A DNA stretch of 64,000 nt from CACIAM-69d sp001698445 (GCF_043235035.1 NZ_JAZAQF010000088.1:62001-126000), one strand, 5' to 3'. Counted from the stretch's first letter, positions 51,634-61,383 are shown. The notes: generated by a model from the letters alone, not told the origin. Translations and numbers: made by a program.

Positions 51634-54150
51634 TTAATGATTCCAATCGCTGAGTTTGAAGCCCAAAAATCGATCGAACAATCCCGATCGCCAGATATAT
51701 CGCAACAGCAAACACCAACTTAGGGCAATCGCCCCAATCAGCAAATAGTCCACCGGTTGCAACAGCACCAATTCAAAAAACTCGCGCGTTCCCGGCAGGG
51801 CCACCAAACCGGCATAGACCCCCAACAGGCCCAAGGCCAGCAGGGAATAGCGGCGATCACCACAGAGGGGTTCCGCCGCCACCCAAGGCCCCGCTGGCGG
51901 CTTCAAAAACGGCACAAGCAACAGGCCACAGCTCACCAACAGCGTCACCAGGGCGCTGCGGGGCACAGCCAAGAGCGCATCGTTCAAAACCACCAACTCT
52001 TCGCCCGTTTGGGTAGCGTTCCAAATGGTGGTGACCAAATAGCCCAAGTAAACCGCCACCGCGATCGGGGTGAGGGTCAAGGTCGCGGGCAAGGTGAAAT
52101 TCAGCATGGACTTGAGGACGCTCTTTTGGCGCGGTTTCCCGGGCCGGGCCCACAGGGGAAATCCAAAGGTGGGCAGCCCCACCGCCACAATCGTCACCAC
52201 AGCGCTGTGTTTATTCAGCAGCGGAAAAGTTCCCAGCACTTGCCCCGTGCAAAGAATCAACAGGGTGACGCAAAACACCCGCACCATAAACAACTTCAGC
52301 ACATCGCGGATGCCGTTGCCGATCCGTTGCCCCTCCAAAAAGGTATAGGGCAGGGTCTCGAAGGAGTCGCCCAGCAACACAATGTCGGCGGCGCTGCGGG
52401 TGGCTTTGCTGCCACTTTCCATGGCAATGCCCAGGTTGGCTTGCTTCAGGGACAACACATCGTTTACGCCATCGCCAATCATGGCCACATAGTTGCCCGC
52501 GCGTCGCAGGGCCGTGACTAAGCGGGCTTTTTGTTCCGGAACGATCCGCCCAAAGATTTGATGCTCGATCGCGGCTTGGGCAAATTCCGTCTCAGTCATG
52601 GCGGCCAGGTCGGCTCCGGACACGGCCGACAAATTTTCGCCCAAACCCACCCGAGCCGCGATCGCCCGCACGGTGTCGGGGTTGTCGCCAGAAATAATCT
52701 TCAGCCGAATGCCCGCCTCGGCAAATCCTTGGAGCGTTTCCGTCACGCTGGGGCGCAGCTCGTCGCTAAAGACCAACAGGCCCAGGGGTTGCAAATCCTG
52801 GGGCAGGGGGGCGCTGTCGCGTTTGGCGGGTTTGGGCGGAATGGTGGGACTGACGGCAAACAGCAACACCCGGAATCCTTGGCGAGCCAGGGTCTGGGCC
52901 CGATCGCGCCATTCCGGAAGCAGCGGTTCCGCCAGGCCCGCGCTCACCATTTCCGGCGCACCCAGGACGTAATATCCCGCCACGGGCCCGGCGGCTGGCA
53001 GGGCGATCGGGTCAGCCCCAAAGGCGATTGCGCTCCACTTGCGGGCTGATGAAAAGGGAATTTCATAGAGCGGTTCTTGGCCGGGAGCGGGGCAACCGAG
53101 GGCGATCGCTTCGCTGGTGGCGTTGCCGGAACGGGTGCTGGCGGCATAGATTCCCACCTGTTGGGTCAGGGTGGCCAAGTCCTGGCCGGGGGCGATCGGC
53201 CACAGTTCCGTGAGCTGAATTCGGTTCGCCGTCAAGGTTCCGGTCTTGTCCACACAGAGCACATCTATATTGCTCAGGGATTCCACGGCGTTGGCCTGTT
53301 GAATCAGCACCCGCTTGCCCACCATTCGCACCGCCGCCAGGGCATAGGACAGGGTGACGGTTAAGTACAAACCGCTGGGAACCAGTCCGGCAATCACGGC
53401 CGATCGCTGCACCGTTTCATTGAAAGAAATGGCCTTGGCAATGAATCCGATCGCCACCAGGGCCCAAAAAAAGCAGGCGATGATCATAAAAATCCGAATC
53501 ACCAAATTCACTTCCGATTGCAAGGGCGTGAGCATTTGGCGAAAGGTGCGGGCACTTTCGGTGAGTTGGTGGGCCAAGCTGTTGCGGCCCACTTTTTGGG
53601 CTACATAATAGCCACTGCCACTTAAACAAATGGTTCCCGAAAAAACAGGGCTGCCGGTTTCCTTTTCGATGGGATCTGATTCTCCTGTCAAGAGCGATTC
53701 ATCGGCGGCGATTTCCCCGGCCATCAGTTCCCCATCCACCAGAATTTGATCGCCCGATCGCAGCACTAAAACATCGCCCGCCACGATTTCGCTCGGGTCA
53801 ATATCCTGCTCCCGTCCTTCGCGCACCACGGTGGCCTTGGGCCGGGTTAGAAGGGCAATTTCATCGAGTTTGCGCTTGGCAGCCACTTCTTGAATGGCAT
53901 TAATCACCACGCTGCTCAAAATGACCGCTGCCACCAAGATGGCATCACTAAAACTACCTAAAAATAAGAAAACAACACTAATGGCAACAAAAACAAAATT
54001 AATAAAGGTAAAAATGTTTTCCCGGAGAATTTGCGCATAGGAACGACTGGTTTTCAGGGGAGCATCATTACCCTGGCCGGCGGCTCGGCGCTCCAGCACT
54101 TCGCTGCGGGTCAGACCTTGGAGATGGGGCGGAAGATTCGGCTGATTCAC
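51634..54150 (-). CDS. Cation-translocating P-type ATPase (CtpE-like)
   Basis: 838 residues. Actuator loop SEIVAGDVLVLRSGDQILVD and LLTGES; M4 IAGLVPSGLYLTVTLSYALA; phosphorylation site VLCVDKTGTLTANRI; hinge MIGDGVNDVLSLKQANLGIA; about ten membrane segments. The family reading (P-type, HAD-type, CtpE-like) is firm in outline; CtpE of mycobacteria imports Ca2+. The M4 sequence P-S-G-L differs from the P-E-G-L of calcium pumps, so the ion is uncertain (Ca2+, Mg2+ or K+). No heavy-metal-binding domain or CPx motif. The start is GTG at 54150; no better ATG nearby. Confidence 0.9.
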   Translation of the reverse strand: MNQPNLPPHLQGLTRSEVLERRAAGQGNDAPLKTSRSYAQILRENIFTFINFVFVAISVVFLFLGSFSDAILVAAVILSSVVINAIQEVAAKRKLDEIALLTRPKATVVREGREQDIDPSEIVAGDVLVLRSGDQILVDGELMAGEIAADESLLTGESDPIEKETGSPVFSGTICLSGSGYYVAQKVGRNSLAHQLTESARTFRQMLTPLQSEVNLVIRIFMIIACFFWALVAIGFIAKAISFNETVQRSAVIAGLVPSGLYLTVTLSYALAAVRMVGKRVLIQQANAVESLSNIDVLCVDKTGTLTANRIQLTELWPIAPGQDLATLTQQVGIYAASTRSGNATSEAIALGCPAPGQEPLYEIPFSSARKWSAIAFGADPIALPAAGPVAGYYVLGAPEMVSAGLAEPLLPEWRDRAQTLARQGFRVLLFAVSPTIPPKPAKRDSAPLPQDLQPLGLLVFSDELRPSVTETLQGFAEAGIRLKIISGDNPDTVRAIAARVGLGENLSAVSGADLAAMTETEFAQAAIEHQIFGRIVPEQKARLVTALRRAGNYVAMIGDGVNDVLSLKQANLGIAMESGSKATRSAADIVLLGDSFETLPYTFLEGQRIGNGIRDVLKLFMVRVFCVTLLILCTGQVLGTFPLLNKHSAVVTIVAVGLPTFGFPLWARPGKPRQKSVLKSMLNFTLPATLTLTPIAVAVYLGYLVTTIWNATQTGEELVVLNDALLAVPRSALVTLLVSCGLLLVPFLKPPAGPWVAAEPLCGDRRYSLLALGLLGVYAGLVALPGTREFFELVLLQPVDYLLIGAIALSWCLLLRYIWRSGLFDRFLGFKLSDWNH

Positions 54151-54248
54151 GGGTGGCAGGCGATGGACGGGCGATCGAACTAGCAGGCCATCATACCCGG
54201 CCCGATTGGGTCTGGCTTGATCGGGGAGTGGGGAGTTGTTTTGCGGGT

Positions 54249-54396
54249 CTAGGGCTTGTCGTCAAATCGCCTGAAACCCCGATTCCACCGTGAGCAGACC
54301 GTGGGGGGCAAGGGGACTAAGCCCCTTGTTGCGATGATTTGGGTATGGCAGATCAACCATCTTCACTGGATGCCAGGAAATAGCGACAGGCCCTAA
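54249..54396. mobile_element. MITE family 1, copy C (148 bp)
   Basis: Ends CTAGGGCTTGTCG and the complement of TTAGGGCCTGTCG. Same length and interior as copy A. The palindrome is damaged (AAGGGGACTAAGCCCCTT). Ends 15 nt before the start codon of the HEAT/PE-rich gene. Confidence 0.75.
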
Positions 54397-54411
54397 TTCT
54401 CCCGATCGGGA

Positions 54412-55473
54412 TTGGCTAATCAGCCTACGGACGAGAATCCTTGGTTAAATGGTCTCGAACTGTTTGGCAGCGAGAACCAAGTCATGATCTTTGTCGGGTT
54501 GATTTTGGGTGTCGTGATCGGCGGTGCGATCGCCTGGTATTTGATGCAACAGCGAGTGGCCGACCTGGAACGCCAGCAAAAGCAATATCTCGATCGGCAA
54601 CGGCAAACCCTGGAGCAAGATTTTGAGGTACAAAAGCAGACGGCTCGCAAAAATTTTGATCGGGAATTGCAAGCCCTGCAAGCGGAAATTGCCCAACTGA
54701 AAGCACAAACCGCTCCCACCGCCGCACCGCCCGCTCCCGATCCTGCACGCTCTGCTCCGCGTCCGGCGGCAACCGGTCAACCGGCGGCCCAGCTCCCGGA
54801 TCCTTGGGGTGGAACCGGTGCGCCCGCGCCAACGCCTGCCCCGGAACCCGTCGCGGAGCCAGTTGCAGAACCCACACCGGAACCCACGCCGGAACCTGCC
54901 CCGGAACCTGCCCCGGAACCTACGCCAGAGCCAACAGCGGCCTCAACGGCGGCCTCAATGGAACCCGTTACGGAAACCGTTGTGGAACCCGCACCGGAGC
55001 CGATCGCGGAGCCAGAACCCGCCTCGGAACCCACGCCGGAACCCGTGGCCGAGCCGATCGCGGAGCAAGCTGCGGAACCAGTCACTGAACCGGTCACTGA
55101 GCCGATCACAACTCCTGAGCCGATCGCCCCAATCGCGCCCAGCAACCAACCCAGCCCGATCGAGCAAGTGACCCAACTCGCCACCAAAGTTCGGGCAATC
55201 GGCCAGCGAGCTGAGGGCCAAAAACTGATCAACGATCTGTTGACCTTCACCAGCAGCCCCGATGCCACCGTGCGTGCCGCTGCGATCGAGGCCCTCAGCG
55301 CCATCCACAGCCCTGAAGTGGCGAGCTGCCTTGAAAAAGCCCTCCATGATGCGGCCCCGATCGTGGTGCGAGCGGCTGCCAAAGGATTGGAGCGCTTCAA
55401 AAGCCAAGCCCCGATCGCCCAACCGCTTGAAGAATCACCGCTGCCTCCCAACGGCGGCCCCAAACAGCCCTAG
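54412..55473 (+). CDS. Pro/Glu-rich membrane protein with C-terminal HEAT repeat
   Basis: Up to 353 residues. Short N-terminus, one membrane helix (VMIFVGLILGVVIGGAIAWY), a coiled coil of about 60 residues (LERQQKQYLDRQRQTLEQDF), then about 130 residues of low-complexity PEPxxEP sequence, and a C-terminal helical pair (ATVRAAAIEALSAIHSPEVA, IVVRAAAKGLERFKSQ) resembling HEAT repeats. PE-rich spacers of this kind often span the periplasm, as in TonB. Function unknown. The start is doubtful: TTG at 54412, 15 nt after a MITE, or ATG at 54484 just before the membrane helix. The TAG stop lies in the first three bases of another MITE (55471), so the original C-terminus may have been different. Confidence 0.6.
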   Translation: MANQPTDENPWLNGLELFGSENQVMIFVGLILGVVIGGAIAWYLMQQRVADLERQQKQYLDRQRQTLEQDFEVQKQTARKNFDRELQALQAEIAQLKAQTAPTAAPPAPDPARSAPRPAATGQPAAQLPDPWGGTGAPAPTPAPEPVAEPVAEPTPEPTPEPAPEPAPEPTPEPTAASTAASMEPVTETVVEPAPEPIAEPEPASEPTPEPVAEPIAEQAAEPVTEPVTEPITTPEPIAPIAPSNQPSPIEQVTQLATKVRAIGQRAEGQKLINDLLTFTSSPDATVRAAAIEALSAIHSPEVASCLEKALHDAAPIVVRAAAKGLERFKSQAPIAQPLEESPLPPNGGPKQP

Positions 55474-55616
55474 TAGCGTGGCTGCCTTAATTCGCTGGGT
55501 TAAATGACATGGCTGTTACCGTCACCTGATCGTTAAGTAGCAAGATGCTCAAGCCCCTTGTTGCCACGACTGGCTCCGCAACTTTGACCCAATGTATTAA
55601 GCCTGTCGCGCTACTA
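55471..55616. mobile_element. MITE family 2, copy 3 (146 bp)
   Basis: Ends TAGTAGCGTGGC and the complement of TAGTAGCGCGAC. Near-identical interior to copy 2. The first TAG is the stop codon of the upstream gene. Confidence 0.8.
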
Positions 55617-56702
55617 GGTCTATCGATCCGGAAGCCAACGCATGATTTCCCTTCAGTGCGATCGCCCCCATGGGTCAAACCCCTTAATCATTGAAGGATG
55701 AAAAACAGGAAAATCAATTGTAAAGAATTTCCCAAAAATCCGGATTCATTCCAGAACTAACTGAACTCACAGGGCGGAAAATTTTCTCCTCTGCCCTGTG
55801 TTTTATTTCATACATCGTTTTGGAATGAATGTTCGATTTCGGACTTCATTGCCTGAAAGCTTTTAAAATTCGTTTATTCATGTTTCATTTTGCACATTCT
55901 TGCTCTTTGCTTGGTCTGTTTATTAAAAAAATTGTTGTAACTTAAATTTAAGCTTGTCAATTTTATTCAGAGTCCCTTAAACTAATTACAAGGATTTCAA
56001 AAAGTCCTCTACAAAAACTCTTAACGTCTTTTGGGGTCGCTCTAGTTAGATCGCTTCTATGGGCTAATTCAATTCATTTGATTAGCCTTAATTGAGAGCA
56101 TCAATTTCTTCAAAGTGCTGAAGAACAACCCCCAGCGATTGATCAAAATTCAAAATTCGTCAGACTCATCAGAGCCAATTCGTCAAAATCAAGGCAGATT
56201 TATGAGATCTGCATGATCCGCTCGCTCGGATCCATTGATTCGGATTCATCAATCTTGATTCATCCACTTAATAGACTCAACAGAATGAACCCTGTCCTCC
56301 GTTTCACAGCGTTGCAGGACAATGCACTGAGGGAATGCTGAGGGAAAAAACACCAACAACGTGAATCCTTTCAACGCCTCACCAAGTTTTACGTCTGCCG
56401 GGATCGCTCCGATCAATTGAGACTTGATTGCCATTAACCCTTGAGCCTCCATTGATTGTCAGGTTGTCTTCGCTGGGAACGAAGAATAGCCTTCGCATCA
56501 CTTTGCATTTTCTGCCCGATCGCGCGGTTAAGTCTTGCGTGCTAATAGTGCATTCAAATTCTTGACCTTCAGTTGCATTTCACAACCCCGATTGAGGTCA
56601 TTCACGAATCATTGACCTCTCAAGTCTGGTGCTGAAAACCGTCGTAGCCGTCATGCAGGGTGGCTGCCTTTCTTTGACCTATCAGCGTTGGACAGAACTC
56701 CT
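55617..56702. other. 1.1-kb AT-rich non-coding region before the RTX protease
   Basis: No gene supported; a 67-codon minus frame at 56249-56452 shows no family features. A terminator sits at 55768-55804. The remainder may be a long regulatory leader or the remains of lost genes. Confidence 0.55.
55768..55804 (+). terminator. Terminator-like hairpin past MITE copy 3
   Basis: CACAGGGC / GCCCTGTG 8-bp stem (55768-55775, 55793-55800) extendable by two pairs, 17-nt loop, then TTTTATTTC. It may be the original terminator of the HEAT/PE-rich gene, pushed downstream by the MITE. Confidence 0.6.
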
Positions 56703-58280
56703 ATGGCTCTTCAGATGTCCCCGGCCGGGATCGACCAAAACAGCGCGATCGCTCCGGAAGTTTCCACCCTCCGTTGGCGAACCGCTGCCAGCACCAAAGC
56801 CATTCCCCTCAGTGGCAACAACAACATTGATGCGTTGCTGACGGTGCGTATTAATAATCCGACAATCACCCAAGCGTGGAATGTGCCCCCTGGCGGGGTG
56901 ATTACCTACAGTTTTCCCAATGCCAACACGGTCAATCATTTGACATCGGTTGCTCAAGGGGCCATCACCAGCCCGGCAGAAATTCCCGAGCCGGTGAAAC
57001 AGGCCGTGCGGCAAGTGTTGCAAAACTACTCCCAAGTGATTCCGGTTCAGTTTCAAGAAGTACCGGACGAAGTGGGCGGAACGCTGCGCGTTACCTTGGG
57101 CAAGAGTCCGCAATTGCCCGATGCCTTGGCCTGTGCCTATGTTCCAGGAAGTGCCTATGGGGGACAGGTGTTTTTGTCGGCCAATGGAATGTTTGACCCC
57201 AACTTTTTTACGAAGGGGCCCGGCAGCGCTGGCTATGGCACTTTAATTCATGAATTGGGCCATGCCATGGGGCTGAAACATCCTCGGGAATATGGCAGCG
57301 AAGCGGGGGATGTGCCCGGTAAAGCGCCTTCTAATGTGGCGGTTTTGGCTCCGGAATTGGATCATCGCCACAACACGGTGATGTCCTACAACGGGCGGGA
57401 TTTTAGTAGCTTTCAAAACTCCCGCACCCTGATGAACTACGACATTCAGTCCCTGCAATATCTCTACGGGGCCAATACCAGTTGGCGATCGGGCAATGAT
57501 TTGTACACCTGGAATGCCACTTCGTTTTTAGGGGTGGAAGCCATTTGGGATGGGGGCGGAACTGACACCTTGGAAATGGGATCGCTGCCAGCCTCCGATC
57601 GCTACTATTTCGATCTGAAACCCGGCGGCTTGTTAACCACCCAAACGGGACGGAAGGGTCGCTTTTTTGATATTTATCCCAGTTACCAACCTCTCTATCC
57701 AATGTTTGATCGGGGCAAGTCGATCGCCTTTGGGGTCACCCTGGAAAATCTCAATGGCACTGATGGAGCCGACGAGGTGCTTGGCAACGATACCGACAAC
57801 GTGATTTTGGGGCGCGGGGGCAACGACAGCCTCAGCGGCGGCCTCGGCCAAGACACCCTCTGGGGCGGGTTGGCCGATGATTGGCTGAGCGGCGAAGCGG
57901 GCAACGACCAACTCCAGGGCAACGCGGGCCTCGATACCCTCATTGGCGGTTTGGGCAACGACCAGCTCAACGGCGGCCGCGATGCCGACTGGCTGCAGGG
58001 GGACGCGGGCGATGATGTGCTGTTTGGTGAGTTTGGAAATGACCTGTTGTTGGGGGGCGACGGAGCCGATCGATTCGTGTTGGGCACGGGCATGGGCCAA
58101 GACACGATTCAGGATTTTCAGTCGGGCATTGATGGCATTTATCTGGTCAATGGGTTGACCCCCAGCGCGATCGCCCTGCGCCCCCAGGGAACGAACACGT
58201 TGGTGCAAGTGGCCAACAGCAATGAGACTTTGGCGATCGTGGCCGGCGCACTCTCGATCGCTGACTTTCACCTAGCCTGA
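56703..58280 (+). CDS. Serralysin-like M10 metalloprotease with RTX repeats
   Basis: 525 residues from the ATG at 56703. Protease domain (about 50-270): ITYSFPNANTV, GTLIHELGHAMGLKHPREYG with the full HExxHxxGxxH zinc site, and the Met-turn HRHNTVMSYNGRDF. C-terminal RTX domain: repeated GGxGxDxLxGG nonapeptides (ILGRGGNDSLSGGLGQDTLW, LSGEAGNDQLQGNAGLDTLI, LNGGRDADWLQGDAGDDVLF) that bind Ca2+, ending in a short hydrophobic tail as in type I secretion substrates. There is no N-terminal signal peptide, consistent with ABC-type (type I) export; no exporter genes are adjacent. Likely secreted and calcium-activated. Confidence 0.92.
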   Translation: MALQMSPAGIDQNSAIAPEVSTLRWRTAASTKAIPLSGNNNIDALLTVRINNPTITQAWNVPPGGVITYSFPNANTVNHLTSVAQGAITSPAEIPEPVKQAVRQVLQNYSQVIPVQFQEVPDEVGGTLRVTLGKSPQLPDALACAYVPGSAYGGQVFLSANGMFDPNFFTKGPGSAGYGTLIHELGHAMGLKHPREYGSEAGDVPGKAPSNVAVLAPELDHRHNTVMSYNGRDFSSFQNSRTLMNYDIQSLQYLYGANTSWRSGNDLYTWNATSFLGVEAIWDGGGTDTLEMGSLPASDRYYFDLKPGGLLTTQTGRKGRFFDIYPSYQPLYPMFDRGKSIAFGVTLENLNGTDGADEVLGNDTDNVILGRGGNDSLSGGLGQDTLWGGLADDWLSGEAGNDQLQGNAGLDTLIGGLGNDQLNGGRDADWLQGDAGDDVLFGEFGNDLLLGGDGADRFVLGTGMGQDTIQDFQSGIDGIYLVNGLTPSAIALRPQGTNTLVQVANSNETLAIVAGALSIADFHLA

Positions 58281-58655
58281 GCGCTCTAGGGGAATGTCTG
58301 AGCAGTCGCTTGCGGCACTGGCCAAGCACCATCCGATCCCGACCCGGGGCCCATGCCACAGTTCCTCTGGCTGCCCGTGGTAAAATGGGAGGCTGAAATC
58401 TCGATTTCACGGCAATTTCGCCCAACCGAGGCCGTTCTAAATGAGGCTTGCCGTCGGTCTGTCCTTTGGGGCTTTTGCGCCACCACGATGCGAACGATTT
58501 GCTAGCCCTTGATGTGTACTAGCCCTTGATGTGTATCTGATCCCGAATGAAAGCCGGGTCATTGGCCCCCTTAGGTCTTTCGTTTGGGGTCGTGCCGTTT
58601 TTAGGCACTTGTTTTTAGGCCATAAATTTTCAGGCACTTTCTGCACCAGAGACCT
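58281..58655. other. Spacer upstream of gyrA
   Basis: No gene. Holds a 17-nt duplication (58502-58535) and, close to gyrA, repeated TTTTTAGGCAC-like stretches (58590-58640). Confidence 0.5.
58502..58535. repeat. 17-nt tandem duplication
   Basis: CTAGCCCTTGATGTGTA twice, exact. Confidence 0.9.
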
Positions 58656-61277
58656 ATGAGTACTGCCGAAGACCGGATTGTCGCGACCGACCTACGCCAG
58701 GAAATGTCGCGATCGTACCTGGAGTACGCCATGAGCGTGATCGTGGGGCGGGCGCTGCCGGATGCCCGCGACGGTCTGAAGCCGGTACACCGCCGGATTC
58801 TCTACGCCATGCATGAGTTGGGGTTAGCGGCCGATCGCCCCTTCCGGAAATGCGCCCGGGTGGTGGGGGAAGTGCTGGGGAAATATCACCCCCACGGCGA
58901 CACGGCGGTCTATGACGCGCTGGTGCGGATGGCCCAAGATTTTTCGATGCGCCACCCGTTGATTAACGGTCACGGCAACTTCGGTTCGATCGACAACGAT
59001 CCGCCCGCCGCCATGCGGTACACGGAATGTCGGCTGCAAGCCCTGACCAGCGAGTCGCTGTTGCAAGACATTGAGTCGGAAACCGTTGATTTCATCGACA
59101 ACTTCGATGGTTCCCAGCAAGAGCCAACGGTGATGCCCGCGCGGCTGCCACAACTGTTGCTGAATGGTTCTTCCGGGATTGCGGTCGGTATGGCCACCAA
59201 CATCCCCCCCCACAACTTGGGGGAATTGGTGGATGGTCTTTGCGCTCTGATCCACAATCCCGAAATTACCAATCAGGAACTGATTCGTTGGATTCCGGGG
59301 CCGGACTTCCCCACGGGGGCACAGATTTTTGGTACGTCGGGGATTCGGGAAGCCTATTTAACCGGGCGTGGCTCGATCACCATGCGCGGTGTGGCCAGTG
59401 TGGAGACGATCGAGCGGCGCGGCGCACCCGATCGCGAGGCGATCATCATCACGGAGCTGCCCTACCAAACCAACAAGGCGGCCCTGATTGAGCGGATCGC
59501 GGAGTTGGTGAACGACAAGAAGTTAGAAGGCATTTCCGACATTCGCGACGAGAGCGATCGCGACGGAATGCGGATCGTGATTGAGCTGAAGCGCGATGCC
59601 CGGGCGCAGGTGGTGCTGAACAACCTCTACAAGCACACACCGATCCAAGCGAACTTTGGGGCCAACATGTTGGCGCTGGTGAACGGCGAGCCGCGCACCC
59701 TGACCCTGAAGGACTTTTTGCAGGTCTTTTTGGACTTCCGGGTGGAGGCGATCGAACGGCGCACCCGCTACGAACTGCGCAAGGCCGAAGAGCGCGACCA
59801 CATCCTGCAAGGCTACCTGATCGCCCTCAGCAACATGGACACGATCATCGCCCTGATTCGCCACGCGGCGGACACCCCCACCGCCAAGCAGGGGCTAATG
59901 AGCGATTACAGCCTCTCGGAAGCCCAAGCGGACGCGATTTTGCAGATGCAACTGCGCCGCCTGACGGCCTTGGAAGCGGACAAGATCGAGCAAGAACACC
60001 AGGAATTGCAAGCCAAAATCACGGATTTGCAAGACATCCTGGCCCGGCGCGATCGGGTGTTGACGATCATTGAAGAGGAAGTGAGCCACCTGAAGGCTCG
60101 CTTTGCCACGCCGCGCCGCACCACCATTTCCCGCGACAGCGCCCAACTGGAAGAAATTGACCTGATCGCCAACGATCGCGCCACGATCGTGATTACGGAG
60201 CAGGGCTACATCAAACGGATGCCCGTGAGCACCTTCGAGACCCAAAACCGCGCCACCCGGGGCAAAACCGGCGCGAAGATGAAGGATGACGACGAGGTAC
60301 AGCATTTCCTGACTTGCTGCGATCGCGATCGAGTCCTGTTCTTCAGCGATCGGGGCGTGGTTTATGCCCTCAGCGCCTATCAAATTCCCGCCAGCTCCCG
60401 CGCTGCCCGAGGCACGGCGATCGTCCAGTTGCTGCCGATTCCCCACGACGAAAAAATCACCTCGGTGATCGCCGTTTCGGAATTCTCGGAAGACCTGTAC
60501 CTGGTGATGTTGACCCAACAGGGCTACATCAAAAAAACCGTGCTCTCGGCCTTTGGCAACATCCGCGCCAACGGCCTAATCGCCATTTCCCTCGAAGAAG
60601 GCGACCAACTGCGCTGGGTACGCCTAACCCGCGAGGAAGACAGTATTTTGATCGGCTCTCGATCGGGTATGGCGATTCACTTCCGAGCCGATCGGGATCA
60701 ACTGCGGCCCCTGGGGCGGACAGCACGCGGCGTGCGAGCCATGAGCCTTCGCAGTGGTGATGAGTTGGTGGCGCTTGATATTTTGCCCGCCGCGATCGCC
60801 TCGCGGGTCGGTCAGGCCGGCGATGATGCGGCCGACGACAACGAACCGATCGAGGAAACCAGCGACGACAGCACCGAAACCAGCAGCCCCGGCCCCTGGG
60901 TGTTGGTGATCACCGCTCGCGGCTACGGCAAGCGCGTCCCCGTGGAGCAATTCAAGCTCTATAACCGCGCCACCAAGGGCAAAATTGCCACCAAGTTCAA
61001 ATCCGCCAAGGGCATTGACGATTCTTTGGCGGGGCTGTTGGTGGTGAATGACTCCGACGAAATCACGATTGCCACGAAACGTGCCACGATCGTTCGGCAG
61101 TCGGTGAACGCGATCCCGATTCAATCGCGGGGCGCAACGGGTGTGATGGTGCAGCGAATTGTGGATGACTCGATCGCCGCCGTGGCCCTCGTGCCGCCGG
61201 AAGACACAAGCGGCGACAGCCTCGATAGCAACACCGACTCTGAGGATCAAGTTGCTCAACCGGACGAAAATTCCTAG
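58656..61277 (+). CDS. gyrA: DNA gyrase subunit A
   Basis: Cleaves and rejoins DNA in the A2B2 gyrase that adds negative supercoils. 873 residues. YLEYAMSVIVGRALPDARDG, the quinolone region KYHPHGDTAVYDALVRMAQ (Thr where E. coli has Ser83), AAMRYTECRLQ with the catalytic Tyr, coiled-coil and C-gate, then six-bladed C-terminal domain. The GyrA-box position reads QNRATRGKTG, looser than the E. coli QRRGGKG but normal for cyanobacteria as I recall. An acidic insert of about 25 residues (DDAADDNEPIEETSDDSTET) lies between blades. Assignment as GyrA rather than ParC rests on the C-terminal blades and cyanobacterial usage. Confidence 0.93.
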   Translation: MSTAEDRIVATDLRQEMSRSYLEYAMSVIVGRALPDARDGLKPVHRRILYAMHELGLAADRPFRKCARVVGEVLGKYHPHGDTAVYDALVRMAQDFSMRHPLINGHGNFGSIDNDPPAAMRYTECRLQALTSESLLQDIESETVDFIDNFDGSQQEPTVMPARLPQLLLNGSSGIAVGMATNIPPHNLGELVDGLCALIHNPEITNQELIRWIPGPDFPTGAQIFGTSGIREAYLTGRGSITMRGVASVETIERRGAPDREAIIITELPYQTNKAALIERIAELVNDKKLEGISDIRDESDRDGMRIVIELKRDARAQVVLNNLYKHTPIQANFGANMLALVNGEPRTLTLKDFLQVFLDFRVEAIERRTRYELRKAEERDHILQGYLIALSNMDTIIALIRHAADTPTAKQGLMSDYSLSEAQADAILQMQLRRLTALEADKIEQEHQELQAKITDLQDILARRDRVLTIIEEEVSHLKARFATPRRTTISRDSAQLEEIDLIANDRATIVITEQGYIKRMPVSTFETQNRATRGKTGAKMKDDDEVQHFLTCCDRDRVLFFSDRGVVYALSAYQIPASSRAARGTAIVQLLPIPHDEKITSVIAVSEFSEDLYLVMLTQQGYIKKTVLSAFGNIRANGLIAISLEEGDQLRWVRLTREEDSILIGSRSGMAIHFRADRDQLRPLGRTARGVRAMSLRSGDELVALDILPAAIASRVGQAGDDAADDNEPIEETSDDSTETSSPGPWVLVITARGYGKRVPVEQFKLYNRATKGKIATKFKSAKGIDDSLAGLLVVNDSDEITIATKRATIVRQSVNAIPIQSRGATGVMVQRIVDDSIAAVALVPPEDTSGDSLDSNTDSEDQVAQPDENS

Positions 61278-61383
61278 GCAATTGCTGCTGGGCAAATGCG
61301 CCTAGGGCAACCTAGGCCAAAATTGATCCCCAATCGATCCCATAAATCCCATCAACCAATCCCATCAACAAATTCCATCAACA

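Noticed and set aside
36694..55616. Active transposon
   Set aside because: The repeat elements have terminal inverted repeats but no transposase frame in or near them; they can only be non-autonomous or fossil.
56249..56452. 67-codon minus-strand frame in the region before the RTX protease
   Set aside because: No ribosome-binding site, no family resemblance, low-complexity codon use of an AT-rich spacer.
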